The notes under the pieces are model-generated. The model was given only the letters and a program-made list of their open reading frames with translations. It was not told where the DNA came from and searched no databases. Of a stretch of DNA of 64,000 nt, positions 1 to 12,128 are shown piece by piece (positions within the stretch are counted from its first letter, which is position 1; each line of letters begins with the position of its first letter). The stretch covers positions 68,533 to 132,532 of the forward strand of contig PYST01000074.1 of NCBI GenBank assembly GCA_003049485.1. The letters are read 5' to 3'. The DNA is from Ophioceras dolichostomum (lineage: Eukaryota; Ascomycota; Sordariomycetes; Magnaporthales; Ophioceraceae). Position numbers and translations under genes: made by a program.

Positions 1-209
1 TCAAGGAAACAGACATACAACCTTAACCCTTTTTCCATTCTCCCGACCAACTCTCTTCTCCTGTTCCTTTCAACAAAGAACCGACAAAGAAATAAGAATC
101 AAGGTGGAAAGCCAGCCAGACATCGTCATCACATAGACTTTGATCCCGTGCGAGACAAACTTGCTGTAGCTAGCCAAGCAAAACAAACAGGTCGATCAAG
201 TGAGCCACC
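1..209 (+). promoter_or_regulatory. wetA 5' leader (partial)
   Basis: This CA- and CT-rich stretch leads up to the wetA start codon. I see no ATG in it, so no upstream ORF begins with ATG inside the window. The start context at 205-213 is a good Kozak match (CCACC before ATGG). The promoter proper lies outside the window. Confidence 0.5.
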
Positions 210-2699
210 ATGGAATATAAAGAAGAAGTGCACTACTGGGGCCTACCCGGAGGAGAGGGGAGCGAGGTGGGAAACCTCTCTTCGTCGTCCCCAGACCTCT
301 TCGACTTGGACTCGTTTGTCAACCTCGACGGCAGCAACACCGACTCATCCAGCGACGACGTCGACTCTTACCACAACATGTTCGCCTTCTCGGCCAAGGA
401 GAAGGAGATGATGGAAGACGTCAATTCGCCCCCGACCTCGGTCGATCCGGCCGATCCGGCCCTGTCGATCACGTCGGACGAGCAGCATGCCTCCTCTTCC
501 TCCACCTCCGATTCGTTGTTGTCACAGGCCGAGATCAAGATCGAGCCGAACCACCAGCCGCACCAACAACGTCAGCATACCGGCCGCCCCGGCACTGGCG
601 ACGGGAATGGGGACGGGAGGGGCGGCATCGGCAACGGACACGGGGCGGGATCGAACAGCCAACAACACAACAACCAACAGCAGCGGCCGCATCTAGCAAT
701 AGACCTAGAAGCTTCGTCCGAGTCATCGAGCGAGCGGCGTGCAAGCAACAACAGCAACAGCAACATCACCGTCTCAGACTCGGAACTGCTCAAGCTGAAG
801 AGACTCTTGGTCGGCGAGCCACGCAAGATCGAGCCACTGCAGCTAGCAGCAGACAGTGTCGCCTCCGCGTCTGCGCCCAATTCCAGGGCCAGCTCGCCGC
901 AGAAAGCGAGCCGGACGAGCAACATCTTCTCGACTCTCCGCAGGAAGGCTTCGGCGATAGGGAAGTCGGGGCAACTGCAGCAACAGCCGGCCGCCCACCA
1001 CCAACAACAGCAACAGCAGTACCAGCCAGTTATCACCCACGGGATGCCTGACGGGCTACCCGCATTCGTCTCGGGCTCGTTCGACGACCCATTCTCTGTG
1101 CAAGACGGACTCACCCCTGCCGCGCAGATCCTCCACAGCCAGCAGCAGCAGCAGCAGCAGCAGTCTCCGCTGCGCCAGAGCGGGTATGGGTCCTCAGCAC
1201 CCTGGCCTGCTCCTGCCCCACTGCCTTCGGCCATCGCCGGAGTTGCCATCGACCCTTCTCTCTGGACAACCGCCGAATTCACCACCCAGCCGGCGATGTG
1301 GGTCGGTGTCAGAGTTCCTCAGGCCGGCGGCGACGGTAGCAGCAACGGGAGGCGCCCTTCGACGAACAGCAACGGGGGCACCCGGGCCATATTCCCGCCT
1401 GGGCCTGCCGGACATTCATCCCAGACACTGGCAGGACCAGCTGCTACCAACGCCAAACACGCCGCCATGAACCTTTCCCTGTGTGCCCAGCATCTCTACC
1501 AGCACCGGCCCCAGCAAGCCTGCAGTGACCAAGCCCCCTACACGCTGACTGCTCCAGCGGTGACGCGAGCGCAATCGTCGGCGGCCCCCAGCCATGCTGT
1601 CGTCAGCCCCGCCGGCATGATGATGAACAACGGCACCATCTCGCTCTCCCAGCTGGATCTCTCCTCCACTGCCTCCTCCTCCTCCAACGGCGCCGGAGCC
1701 CTGATGATCCACATGCCCCAACCGCGCGGCCCTCTGCACACCTCACTCCTCTCCGCCAGCCCCCACATTCACCACCACCAGCAACAGCAGCAGCAGCAGC
1801 AGCAACAACAACAACAGTCAATCCACCCCGACCCATGCACCGGCTTCCCCATGTGCGCCCCTCCCGTATCAGCAGCCGCCATGCCCTCCTCCACCAGCCC
1901 AGACCGCACCAGCAACACCAGACAACGCCACGGTGCGGGCCTAACCACTACCACCACCACCACTCCGCGCCGTCCCCGCCCAAAAGCACCCAGCCACGGC
2001 GCCCGCCACGGCAGCGTCGGCGCTCCCATGTCCTCCTCCCCCCGCAAAGTCTCCTCCTCCGGCTCTGGCGTCGGGTCGGCCTTGTCACAACACCACCGCC
2101 AGCGCTCCACCGCCTCCCCTTCGCCCCTCCTCCCGCGCCAGACGCGACGTAGCGCATCTATGCAATCACTCCACACCTCCAGCGGCGGCAACGCAACAAC
2201 AACAACAGCTTCTTCTACTTCTTCGTCTTCGTCTTCTTCTTCCTCCTCCTCCTGCATCGTCGTAGGCGCGGGCGGTTCTCCGGCATCGTCGATCCGCAAG
2301 CAGCGCTCCTGGACCACGGCGCGGCACACGTCCCCTAGCTTCCTGAGCAGGGAGGACGAGCTCCTCGCCGCCGCTACTGCATCGGCTTCTGTTTCTACAT
2401 ACAACAAAGATCAGCAACTACAGCTACAACCACGCAGCACCGCCGCTGCTATGGCCTCAGGAGGAGGAGAACTAGGTAGTGGTGGAGGAGGAGACAGTGG
2501 CTGCGTCAACTTCGTGAACTACACCCCGGAGCACAGCGGCTTCCTGATGGCCGGCGTGGCGCCGTCCGGCTCCAGCAAGACGAAGGCGCGGCGCGACAGG
2601 GCGGCGCGCGAGAAGGAGAGGAGGCTGAAGGAGGCGTTCGTGAAGGTCGTCGCTGCTGTGGGAGGGGATGCGGCGAGGTTGAATGAGATTGCCATTTGA
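210..2699 (+). CDS. wetA: WetA conidial maturation regulator
   Basis: A single-exon gene for an 829-residue protein. The diagnostic part is the C-terminus (about residues 764-829). It has a VNFVNYTP-type lead, then the hallmark GVAPSGSSKTKARR, then a basic, probably helical tail (REKERRLKEAF). This is the conserved ESC1/WetA-type C-terminal block. In Aspergillus, WetA acts late in the BrlA-AbaA-WetA conidiation cascade, in spore wall maturation and metabolic dormancy; the same role here is inferred. The rest is disordered: Ser/Thr-rich, with polyglutamine near residues 310-317 and 522-534 encoded by CAG/CAA repeats, and a poly-Ser run near residue 675. A short acidic N-terminus (EEVHYWGLPG) is also typical. 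The start is the first ATG, with a strong Kozak context. The downstream neighbour is a convergent FLC-type gene about 3 kb away. Confidence 0.88.
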   Translation: MEYKEEVHYWGLPGGEGSEVGNLSSSSPDLFDLDSFVNLDGSNTDSSSDDVDSYHNMFAFSAKEKEMMEDVNSPPTSVDPADPALSITSDEQHASSSSTSDSLLSQAEIKIEPNHQPHQQRQHTGRPGTGDGNGDGRGGIGNGHGAGSNSQQHNNQQQRPHLAIDLEASSESSSERRASNNSNSNITVSDSELLKLKRLLVGEPRKIEPLQLAADSVASASAPNSRASSPQKASRTSNIFSTLRRKASAIGKSGQLQQQPAAHHQQQQQQYQPVITHGMPDGLPAFVSGSFDDPFSVQDGLTPAAQILHSQQQQQQQQSPLRQSGYGSSAPWPAPAPLPSAIAGVAIDPSLWTTAEFTTQPAMWVGVRVPQAGGDGSSNGRRPSTNSNGGTRAIFPPGPAGHSSQTLAGPAATNAKHAAMNLSLCAQHLYQHRPQQACSDQAPYTLTAPAVTRAQSSAAPSHAVVSPAGMMMNNGTISLSQLDLSSTASSSSNGAGALMIHMPQPRGPLHTSLLSASPHIHHHQQQQQQQQQQQQQSIHPDPCTGFPMCAPPVSAAAMPSSTSPDRTSNTRQRHGAGLTTTTTTTPRRPRPKAPSHGARHGSVGAPMSSSPRKVSSSGSGVGSALSQHHRQRSTASPSPLLPRQTRRSASMQSLHTSSGGNATTTTASSTSSSSSSSSSSSCIVVGAGGSPASSIRKQRSWTTARHTSPSFLSREDELLAAATASASVSTYNKDQQLQLQPRSTAAAMASGGGELGSGGGGDSGCVNFVNYTPEHSGFLMAGVAPSGSSKTKARRDRAAREKERRLKEAFVKVVAAVGGDAARLNEIAI

Positions 2700-5685
2700 A
2701 TACCTAGCCTAGGTAAAGAGATGGATGGTCCTGAGGGTACGTAGGTACCTAGGCTGTCTGTCGTGTGGGAGGGTTGGTTGGGATGGATTGGGTAGGAGTT
2801 AATGAGTTAAGTCGATCTGGGTATGGAGGAGCGGCGCAATCTTCTTGTTTTCCTTTGTCCTTCTTTGCACTTCTTTTTTATTATTCGCAGACTGTTTGCG
2901 TGAACCTCTCTTCATGCTTCTCTTTTTTCTCTCTCTCTGTCGGTTGTACTGTTGGCTGTTTCCGTCTGTGCTTGCGTGTTGCCTACTTTTCGCCTTCTTC
3001 GCAGCCCCCGGCTCTCTCTCACCTCTTTCTCTGGCTACCTACCTACACCTGCCACTAGCCCCTTTGTAATGTGCCTTGATATGTTGGTATCTACCTACCT
3101 AGGTACCTTGGTACCTATCTACCTGGATACCTGTGTGGTCTTCTAAGCAGGTTTGTGTCTCCCGTGCAAGTAATCGCCTTGCAGCATGGGAGTAGGGAGT
3201 GCATGCCTGTTTTATTCCCCTTCTTTCTGGCTTCGTTGGTATCTTTACTTTTGCATTTGGTCTTCTGCATTTTCCATCTCTCCTTTGCTTTGGTCTTTGG
3301 TGGTTCGGTAAAACGAAGTATGACGGCGCAGGCACGCGGGCATGGGCATGTCTGGCTGGTGGTGATTATGCATAGGAGGTCAGGTGGGTTGATGGATGTG
3401 ATGGGCGTACACTGATAGAGAATTAGTTTGGGTAGTATCATCATCAAGTTCTCAATTCCTTCCTTGATATCGAAGGTCTCTTTCCGTATGTGACTGGATA
3501 CCTGACGTTGGCATATTTAGTAGTTCATCGATCCAGTGATTGCACGAAAGAGGGTATAAACGATAGACTGACTTGCTTGAGAGTTGACAACGTCCCCAAC
3601 AGGACGACAATCACGAGTATCTACTCGACTTCATATTTCAACTCCCTCCTCCTTTACTTGGCCTTATGGTACGTGAATAACGGAGGCATCATGTATGTTC
3701 AGTCTTGCCTTCCATGTATTATTGAATACTACATGCCCTCTCTTAGTAAGAGGCGTATGTCTCTGCGCCCTTCAAGTCCGATCTTCGAGACCTGCCGTGG
3801 TTCACAAAAGCCCTAAGAAGGCCATCTCTTTCGGCCCCCCCCCTGGCCTGCTGGTCTCCCTTGACAGAGGCCCGAGTAAAACGGGCGAGAAAACGGTGAC
3901 CCATCAGTCCATTACAAGTGCCTGCCTGGTGGGTGACTAACTTCCACGCTCCACGAACCGAACCGAACCGAGCCAGAAGAGCAGGAAAGGGAAAAAAAGT
4001 CGCACCGAATGGATTGACGGAGACCGCATTTTCACGCCGTTGTCAGGTGACGGTACTGCCGTATACTTCCAACTTCTGCCCGCCCTTTGGAATCGGTCGG
4101 GTACCGCCGGCCGGCAAGGATCCGAGAGGAAGCAAAGCAACGTGTTGTGAGGCTGTGCAAGTCACCTCATCTCCCGGAGCCGCGCACGCATTTCACCATG
4201 CTAGCAAATCACGAGCTCGGTCTTCTACTTCCTATCTCTTCCTAATACAACCCCGTATTCTGTCTGATCTCGTGTTACGTATCTAGACGCTACTGCATCA
4301 GCAAGTAAAATTCGCACCCCATATCCGGACGTGTTTGACGGCTGCTGGACTTTGCTTCAGGACTAAGCTTCAAGTGACATCATTATTTGAGGGAACATCA
4401 CCACTCATAAATATCTAGCCTAGACAGTGGGGAGAGAAGTTCGAACAAATAGGCAAGTCGAATTAGCTATATCGTGTGGCTTTCATCTTTTTGAATGCAG
4501 CACAGACATTGGGCAAGTGTTGTGTTCCCATCAAACTCCCCATCCCCTAGCACACCAAATCCCCTCCTTAACATACCCACTCACATATGGAGTAGGGCTC
4601 AGCCTCACACCCCCTTTTGCCAAGAAGAAGCTCAGGAATGGGAGAAGGGGAAAATGCAACAAACAACTCGTAGACAAGACAAAAATGCCAGCCGTGCCAA
4701 TGCGAACTGTGAGTGTAAAGAACCCGAGCGACTTCTTTGTTCAGGGGGACGGAGGAGGGAGGAGGGAGACGATGACTTGGAAGGACAGGGATGGATGCCC
4801 TTTCCCCTCACTCTTCCCCTCACTCTCTCCTGTCACTTTCTGTTTCAGCGATTCGTTTCTCAGCCCAGCTGTTCAAGAAGTGATGATCGAAGTAGGTTGG
4901 ATTGTATCTGTTCGATAAACCCATAAAATAACAAAGAGAACCGCCCCTGTTTGCTCCGGCCTATGTACACAAACAACGCGGGACACAACACAAAATAACA
5001 AAAAAGAGCAAATGAGAAGAAGCCCTTAACGCGGAATGAGTGAGTGCGTGGGCAAATGTCGAGGCGGAGGCGGATACAAAAAAGGGGGTGCAAAAACCAA
5101 GCAATAGAAAACAAGAAAAATAGTTAGCTGGTCGTTTGTCTGCTTTGACCGCCATCTCCAACGCCTGTGGTGATGCTATATAAAGTTAAGTAGTAGTGTA
5201 GTAGCCTAAGGGGGTTTTCAGATAAGAGAGAAAAAAAAAAAGGTGGCAAATATGCGTGGCCGGCCATTGTGAGATCGAAGCTGTTAGTTTTCTTGGCCCT
5301 TTCTTGGGGGTGGAACCCCAGCGAAAACAGCCCAGGAAAGGTAGCTGGTATAGTGTGTTATTGTAGTAGAATGCATACTTGGGGGGAGTTTGGTATGTAT
5401 GTCCGCCACAGGGAGAGAGAAGCCAGGTAGGTTATCATGGCAACAACAAGGGGGGTCAGGAAGTTTTAAGACTAGGGCGGCGAACCAGTGGTAATGGGCA
5501 TATAAGTTGAACCCAGAACCTCTGAACCCTTGCACCCAAGCCTCTTAGACTCCAAACCGAAACCGATGCGTTTAGAGAAAGATCTAGCCAATGCCATACG
5601 CATGTTCCAAAGAAATGACGAGTTTGTCTGGCTCTTGAGACCGCGCCCTAGTATTTTGGCGGGCCGGTACGCACATCTCCGTTCA
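2700..5685. other. Intergenic between convergent genes
   Basis: Facing 3' regions of wetA (+) and the FLC gene (-). It is T- and CT-rich just after wetA, with TACCTA/TAGGTA tracts at 2741-2754 and 3091-3127. An A-run lies near 5230-5241, and a TATATAAA string at 5177-5184 serves no visible gene. Open frames here are short, lack family resemblance and look non-coding. Confidence 0.5.
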
Positions 5686-8124
5686 TTAATCGTAGCCGGC
5701 ACCTCGTTGCCATGGGCTGGGTTATTGCTTGCGTTAGTCCAGCTATATATTTCTCCTCTCCGCGAGGGGCGTTTGGCTGAGTTGACGGGATGCTTACCTT
5801 GCGCTATTGTTTCCCCTGTATCCGCCTGCGGGGCTGGCGTTATGATTTTGCCTGTAGGCTCCCGACATGGACAGGTTCGATGATGAGCCGTTGTTATGGC
5901 CACTGTAAGGACTCGGCGAGCGGTTGAAGTGGGCACCTGGGCCCGGTGGTCCACGGCGGCCGTCGCCCGGGAAGAGCGGAACGGACGGATCGACGGGCGA
6001 GCGTGGGGGATCCCGGTACGACTGGGATATCGAGTTGGCGGTCGACGGCGGCAGGGGCATGTTGGCCGGGTCGTGGCGCCGGCGCAGCGAGTCGGATGAG
6101 ATCGAGTCCGCGTCATCGTCGAGATCGAGGCCGCTCTTGCCGTATCCGGCCTTGTCACCGCGGGCAGTAGCCGCCAGCGCGTCCAGCTCGGTCGTGGTGG
6201 TCAGCTGAGTTTGCGACTTCATGAAGGAGGCGCGGTCATCGGCCATGGCCTGGTAGCGCGTGTCCGGGTTCTTGCGGAACAGCACGATGATGGTGGTGAC
6301 GATGAGCATGAGCAGCAGGACCAGCGAGAAGGCGGCGTTGAGGATCCAGAGCGCGAGACCGCACACTCCCGTGACCAGGGCCGGAGCGTTGAAGACGTTG
6401 GTAAAGATGAGAAGGAAGATGGAGTTAAGGAAGTTCATGACGCAGATGGCGATGTTGAACGAGTTGGTGCTCTTGTCCATCCATGGGCGAAGCACACTGG
6501 CGGTGATCAGGGCGGCCGCCTCGATAATGATGAAGGCCACAGCCTGCACAACGCCGTTGTGCTGCGAGAAGGCAACAAACATGGCCTTGACTAGCTGGTA
6601 ACCGAGGAAGGGCACGATGAAGTAGTACGCCGACGCACGGAACTGCACGTAGAGGAAACCCCACTTGTTGAGAGCCTGCGGGTCCGAGAACAGGATGTAG
6701 GCCGGGTTGCGGTGCATGGCCACGGACCGGCGAGCGATCCGGATAACCTTGGAGGCGGCCCAGCCGAGAGTGGCGGTCATGCCGAGCAAGAAGAAGACAG
6801 CCAGAACGACGAGGGCGGCGGAGTCGACCTGGGTGAACTCCCACAGACTCAGGATGGCAATCTGTGGGAAGCCGATCAGCGTGATGCGGAAGAGGATGCC
6901 CTTGAGCACCGTGAGCCAGCCGTTGCGGAAGTCGAGGAATGTGTCGGGCTTGATCCAACGGCGCTTAGCCGCGACCTCGCAGAAGCCCTTGAAAGCGGCC
7001 ACACTCAGCGATGTGAGCACGGCGAAGAGACAGAAGAAGACGAGGCCAGTGAGGAAGACGTTGGTGGTCTCGATGCCGGCGCGGAAGGCCGCCCGCTGGA
7101 TCCCGTAGACGACGTAGCCGCCCGTCTCGGTCTCGACGTTCCCGCGCTTGGCGAGCGAACGGGTAACGACGCTCGCAGCCTCCGGGATGGGCATCATGGC
7201 AACCGAGCGACGGAACAGGTTCAGGGCGGGGGTTGTTGCACGCGTGAGCACGGCTGGCGCGTCATATCCGTCGAGCGACCGCTTGCGCTTCAGGACCTGG
7301 ACTGAAACGGTGCTCAGCCTGTCGAACAGGGTGGCCGGCGACCCTCCTGTAGCGCGCTGGTACCACGTGACGGCATCCTGCATGAACTGCACCCGGATGA
7401 TGCCCATGGTCCACTGGAAGTCCTGGGTCCAGGACTTGACGACGGGCGGCAACGGGATCCCGGCCAGTCCGACCATGGCCGTGGCCTGGAAGTACCCGAA
7501 CAGCGAGAGAGCGTTGGCGGCAACGTGCGAGGCCGCGTTGGAGTGACCGAGCCCGTTGATGACGGCCGACGAGGCAAGTGCCAGGCCAGCCACGACGGCC
7601 GTGGCCCATTTGACGCCCAATAGGTCGACGGTCGCACCGTTGGAGACGTCTGCCTCGACACAAGCCACACTCTTGCCAGCATCCGCGCCCGAGGTCAGGT
7701 TGATGAACAGCTTGACCTTGGCGTCGAGGTCCGGGAACGTGTAGGCGATGCCGGGGATGACGTCCGTGTCCGACGCGTTGAGCTGGAACTGGAAGTTGAG
7801 CGACAGCTTGCCCGCGTTCATCGGGCACAGGCCCTTGAGGCCCGCGAATTCGCAGGGGTTGAGCTTCTGCCTCAGAAACTGGTAGCCGTAGACCGAGATC
7901 ATGGCGTCGAACTGGACATTACCCTCCACCGACGACACGGCCACCATGTTTATGCTGACCGTCCCATTGTCCTTGAAGAATGCCGCCTTGAACAGGCTGG
8001 CGCTGAACCCGGAGTTGTCCTGGCAAGTGTTTAACGACGTCGACTGGAGGAGTTGCTCTGCCGCGACTGGTGCCGCCACGAGGCCGGCGAGGAAGAGGCA
8101 TGCCTTCCTTAATGAGAACCCCAT
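5686..8124 (-). CDS. FLC/spray-type TRP-like membrane protein
   Basis: Two exons: 5798-8124 and 5686-5716, with an 81-nt intron (GTAAGC donor, CTAAC branch, CCAG acceptor). The product is 785 residues. A hydrophobic signal peptide (about 1-22) is followed by a cysteine-containing lumenal ML-like TRP_N domain (about 23-170). One membrane segment follows near 175, then a multi-span TRP-like block (about 345-640) and a Ser/Pro/Gly-rich cytosolic tail. This order defines the fungal flavin carrier (Flc1-3) family, which includes the Neurospora calcium-related spray protein. These act in the ER, vacuole or plasma membrane in Ca2+ homeostasis, FAD import and wall integrity; the exact substrate here is inferred only. 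Without splicing, translation would stop directly at the donor (Arg then TAA). Splicing instead adds the tail SPWQRGAGYD, which makes the short final exon likely. Confidence 0.88.
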
Positions 8125-11100
8125 CGTGCTCGTTTCGTTTCGGTTTCGCCCTGTCGCTTTTCCGGTTCGTCGAGCGAGCTCTCGACTACTACAACCACCG
8201 CGGGATAGTTGCTAGGATGGTATTCGGACGCTCGATTCTTGCTCTCAAGTCGTTACGGTCATGGAGAAGTCGTCGTCCGCGGAAGCGTCGAGCGATCGGC
8301 CTATGACACCGTGGTAGAGGGATCGATCGATAGAGTTTGTTCGTTCGGGTAGTAGCAATAAATGTCGATGCTGCTATTCAGGTTCGCGGTGACAGATTAA
8401 TCGGCGTGAAAAAAAGTACGGTAGTATAAAAAAGATATTTCTTCGTCGTCGGGTCGGTCGGCAGGAGATACAAGCGAGAGATGTCTGCGGCTGCCTCGAC
8501 GGTTTCGGTTTTCTCGATTCCCAGTCGTATTATCACCCAGAAACCAGTTCTCTCAAACGATTGGAAGGGGAGGGAAAGGAGGAGAGGGAATGCGAAAAAG
8601 TAAGAGAAAGGCGTGTGTGTATTCGTTTGCGCCAACTCACACGTCAACAAAGAAGAAAGATGGCTGGAGGAGGTGGTGGTGGTGGAGAGAAAAGGGAACA
8701 ACAACAACTGCAGCACCAGAAAACAGGGTCTTGGTTCGGTGGTGGTGGTGGTGAGGTCAAAGGGCGGGTGCTGCACACGCCCAGCTGAATTAGGGGGTTC
8801 GCAGGAAAACTGGCCAAATCGGGGGTCTGCTGGCATCCCGGCATCCAACTGGGCAGCCATTCTAACGCCCTCCGTTATTTCTCTCGGTGGCTAAAATGAG
8901 GTCTCCATATTGGCGGAGTGACAGCACATCGACTTGCTAGTGAGTGGCGCTTGCTATGCAACCTAAAGTAGCCCCGAAGTACACGTGGATCACACCCCCC
9001 GCCGGTTAGGGCGGCCGCCGGCCAGATCCAGCGCCCGCTCGTGTTCAGAACTGCGAGAGTGAGCCTGAACCGAAAACTGGAGAGCGCTGACGGCAGTAAA
9101 TCGAGCGTTTCTGTTTTTTTCTTTCTGGTTGTTAGTGGCCACCAGCTGGATGGCCATGGGACAGATCATGAAAGACAACAAGCGCATCCCGCCATTCTTT
9201 GGAATGCTTTTGGTTCGTATTCTTTGCTGGGCAAGTTTCTCACTACCGACATAACTTTGTCAGCGACTGATCCAGGTCTATCCGACCTCCTTCCGTTGTT
9301 AACTGACTGCATGACAAGCTTGCCGAAGTGCTGATTGATCAAATACCAAGCAACCCCGGACGCATTGAGCAGGTCATTCATCATTAGAAAGGCTATGCTC
9401 GTTCGTGTCTGTATCCCATCAGTATCCCATCAGTACGAATTATTCTCGGCAATACGTGCTTTCAACTGTGAAGGTTGCCACGTGCGGTCGATTCTCAAAT
9501 TCCTTCCCACCCATCCCATGTTGAATGGTCTTTACAGTTCTTCTCGAATCTTACATCACCCCCCTCATCTTGCTGCAACGCACAGTCTCCCTTTTGCTCA
9601 AAGCAAGATGCAAAAGACAAGAGACGAGATGAAGCGCACAAACGCCCAGCGAAGCTGCCCAGCAGCGGCCAAGCGGCGCCCAGCCAGGCCTGGCACTTGA
9701 ACTAAACATTGACAGAGTCATGCTTGCAATGCCCACGCAAGCACTCAGCGCTCACAGGGTCTCGAGTCTTCTCGACTCCGCAAAAAGAGATCAGAAAGTT
9801 GACGGAGGACCGCGTTCCTGCAACACACCAAACACTCTTTGTGTCGTTCCACCGGCACACCCCATACTTTTCTCCCCTTATTTGTGGGGAATTCGATGAA
9901 GACGGTGGACGGGCACACGGGATTCCAGCGGCGTGAGTGCACACTTTTTTGCACTGCCACCATCCCATGGGCCTGTCACAATGAAACCTCCCTGTCCCCA
10001 TGCCAATGCTGCTGCCGCCGTATTGCTTAAAAACGGAATCCCCAGCGGTACCTCGTAATGGAGAGTCCGCCGGAGTCCAGCCAGAGCGCCAGGCTCACTC
10101 CCTCCCCGTTCCAAGCGGACGCGTCGACTGCCGGTCTGGGAAAACGTGGCTGGCCGTCAATTGAGTGGGCGACAGAGGGCGACAGTGGGATTGGCATCAC
10201 CCTTGTTTCCGTCGTTTCGTTACAATCCCTCCGTCTTTGTCTCCGTTATAAATCTTGACTTGACCGTCCTTGTTGCAATATCGCAGACGGAATTTGACGC
10301 GCTGAACATTTTTGCAGACCCAAAAAAGGGGAGGGGAACTCCGATTGAGCCAGCGGACAAGGCGGTGCAGTGCATCTGCTGCTCGATATTTTGGACTCAT
10401 CATCACTCGGCTGGAATCCCCGATTGCCTGATTTCTGGCCGATGCACGCTGATGCATTCGGCTGGCCTGACCAAGCAACCAAGCAACCAAGCGACAAAAA
10501 CGCAGGTAGATCGGATCGTTGTCTGGTTGACAGCTTGCACGCACGCTGCATGGAGGGGAGGGAGAAACGCACGGCTTGCGTCATTCATCCCACCAACTCC
10601 GGGCCATCGCCGCACAAAGTGGCCGCCGTCCAATCCCTCTCACTCATCACTCTGATCGTCCGTGGCGGGCGGGATGTTGCAGGCTTCAAGTCGGCGTAAA
10701 GCGCTCTCAATCAAATGCCATGGCAACAAGGGACCAAAGAGACTACATGGAACTATGCAAGGCACGTTCATAGCCGAAGTGCATTTTAATTCAATTGACT
10801 TTAATTCCCCCTTTATTTCAACCACACTCAATCAACTTTATCAAGCCTAGCCCAACAAAGCAGAGCACGTGAGGCTGCAAAAACAAGCGTCGTCCCAACG
10901 CCCTTGAACTTGGAACTCTATCAGAGTCTATTCTTGATTTTCTGGGCGAAATGCCGTGCAATCCAAGCGAGCCGCAGAAACAACCAGCTGCGAGATGATG
11001 ATATGAAGGGATTTGAAGGGATGGGAGATCGCCGTGGGTGCATGGAATGCCCCGTTATTTTCGGTAAATGGTGGGCTCGACGGCAGATCAAACACTCACA

Positions 11101-12128
11101 TCACAAACGATCAAGTGTGGTCACGCTCGCCCTGAGTCCCTGGAACCTGTAAACTCCCTGCATACTCTGCTTGCTCTGCTGCCGTTAGAAACGATCGCCG
11201 TCTCCCATATTCCCCGCTTGGAGGCTAGCAGCCCGGGTTGTCTCCTTTCCTGTTGAGGCACAGTGGCACATCACCTCCTGCGCAATTTTACATACTGCAG
11301 CCGACCGTTTTGGTGTGAAGCAATGATGTACGAGGCGTTTCGTGAATCAGCGGGAAGGAGGAGTTGCGTGTTCAGCCTCCCGTCATGATCATTAGCCTCA
11401 GAGCCAACCACTGTGGTGGCGGTCTGTGGCTGGCGAGGGAGGGAGGGTTGACAAAGCAGCACTGAGAATATATAGTCCATCGGCCAGTGCCAAGTTGCAC
11501 GATGAAGATGGCGAAGCGATCGATCTAGTAGTATAGGATGCCATCGGCTGCGCTACTGGGCACCTGTAATCGTTCAGTCTTCCGGTGTGCGTGCACTATT
11601 TTGTTAGCGCAAGGGGTATCTCATCCTCAGCTGTCTAGGAAAGTGTTCCTAATGGCTTGATCTAGAAATCTTATTAACACGACGCTGTACTCCTCTTACG
11701 GTTATGTAAGGTAGGCAGTGCTGTGTTGGATCATGTCATCCCATATCTACCTAGGTAGAGTGGGTAGTACGTTGTGTACAGATTACCTGCCCAATCAAGG
11801 CGAAGAGTATTGCCTCGTAGCTTCCCAAGTCCTTCCTATTCACATCCAAAATATTGGCCAGGTCGTATAAATCGTTGACGGTGGTACATAAAACACCGCG
11901 AAGTCCCAAGACACACCACCGCCCATCCATCACATTGATGCCCCCCTTTTCCCAGTATACCTAAAACCAACCATGCCACTCTGCCCGTGAAGAAGGAGAC
12001 CGAAAAGAAGGAGAAGAACATAGAAAAGATGCTGCAGAATCCAAAACATCGCCGCATTAAACCAAAACACCACGTCAAAAACAAAGAGGAAAAGGGAAAG
12101 GCATCCATCTCCTCTCTCTCTCATCTTC
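8125..12128. other. Intergenic, no gene seen
   Basis: This 4-kb stretch holds the 5' flank of the FLC gene and the 3' flank of the DUF3433 gene. A direct 11-bp tandem duplication sits at 9412-9433 and a TACCTAGGTA-type tract at 11747-11759. The open frames on either strand show no domain, no codon bias like the neighbours and no plausible exon series. Confidence 0.45.
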
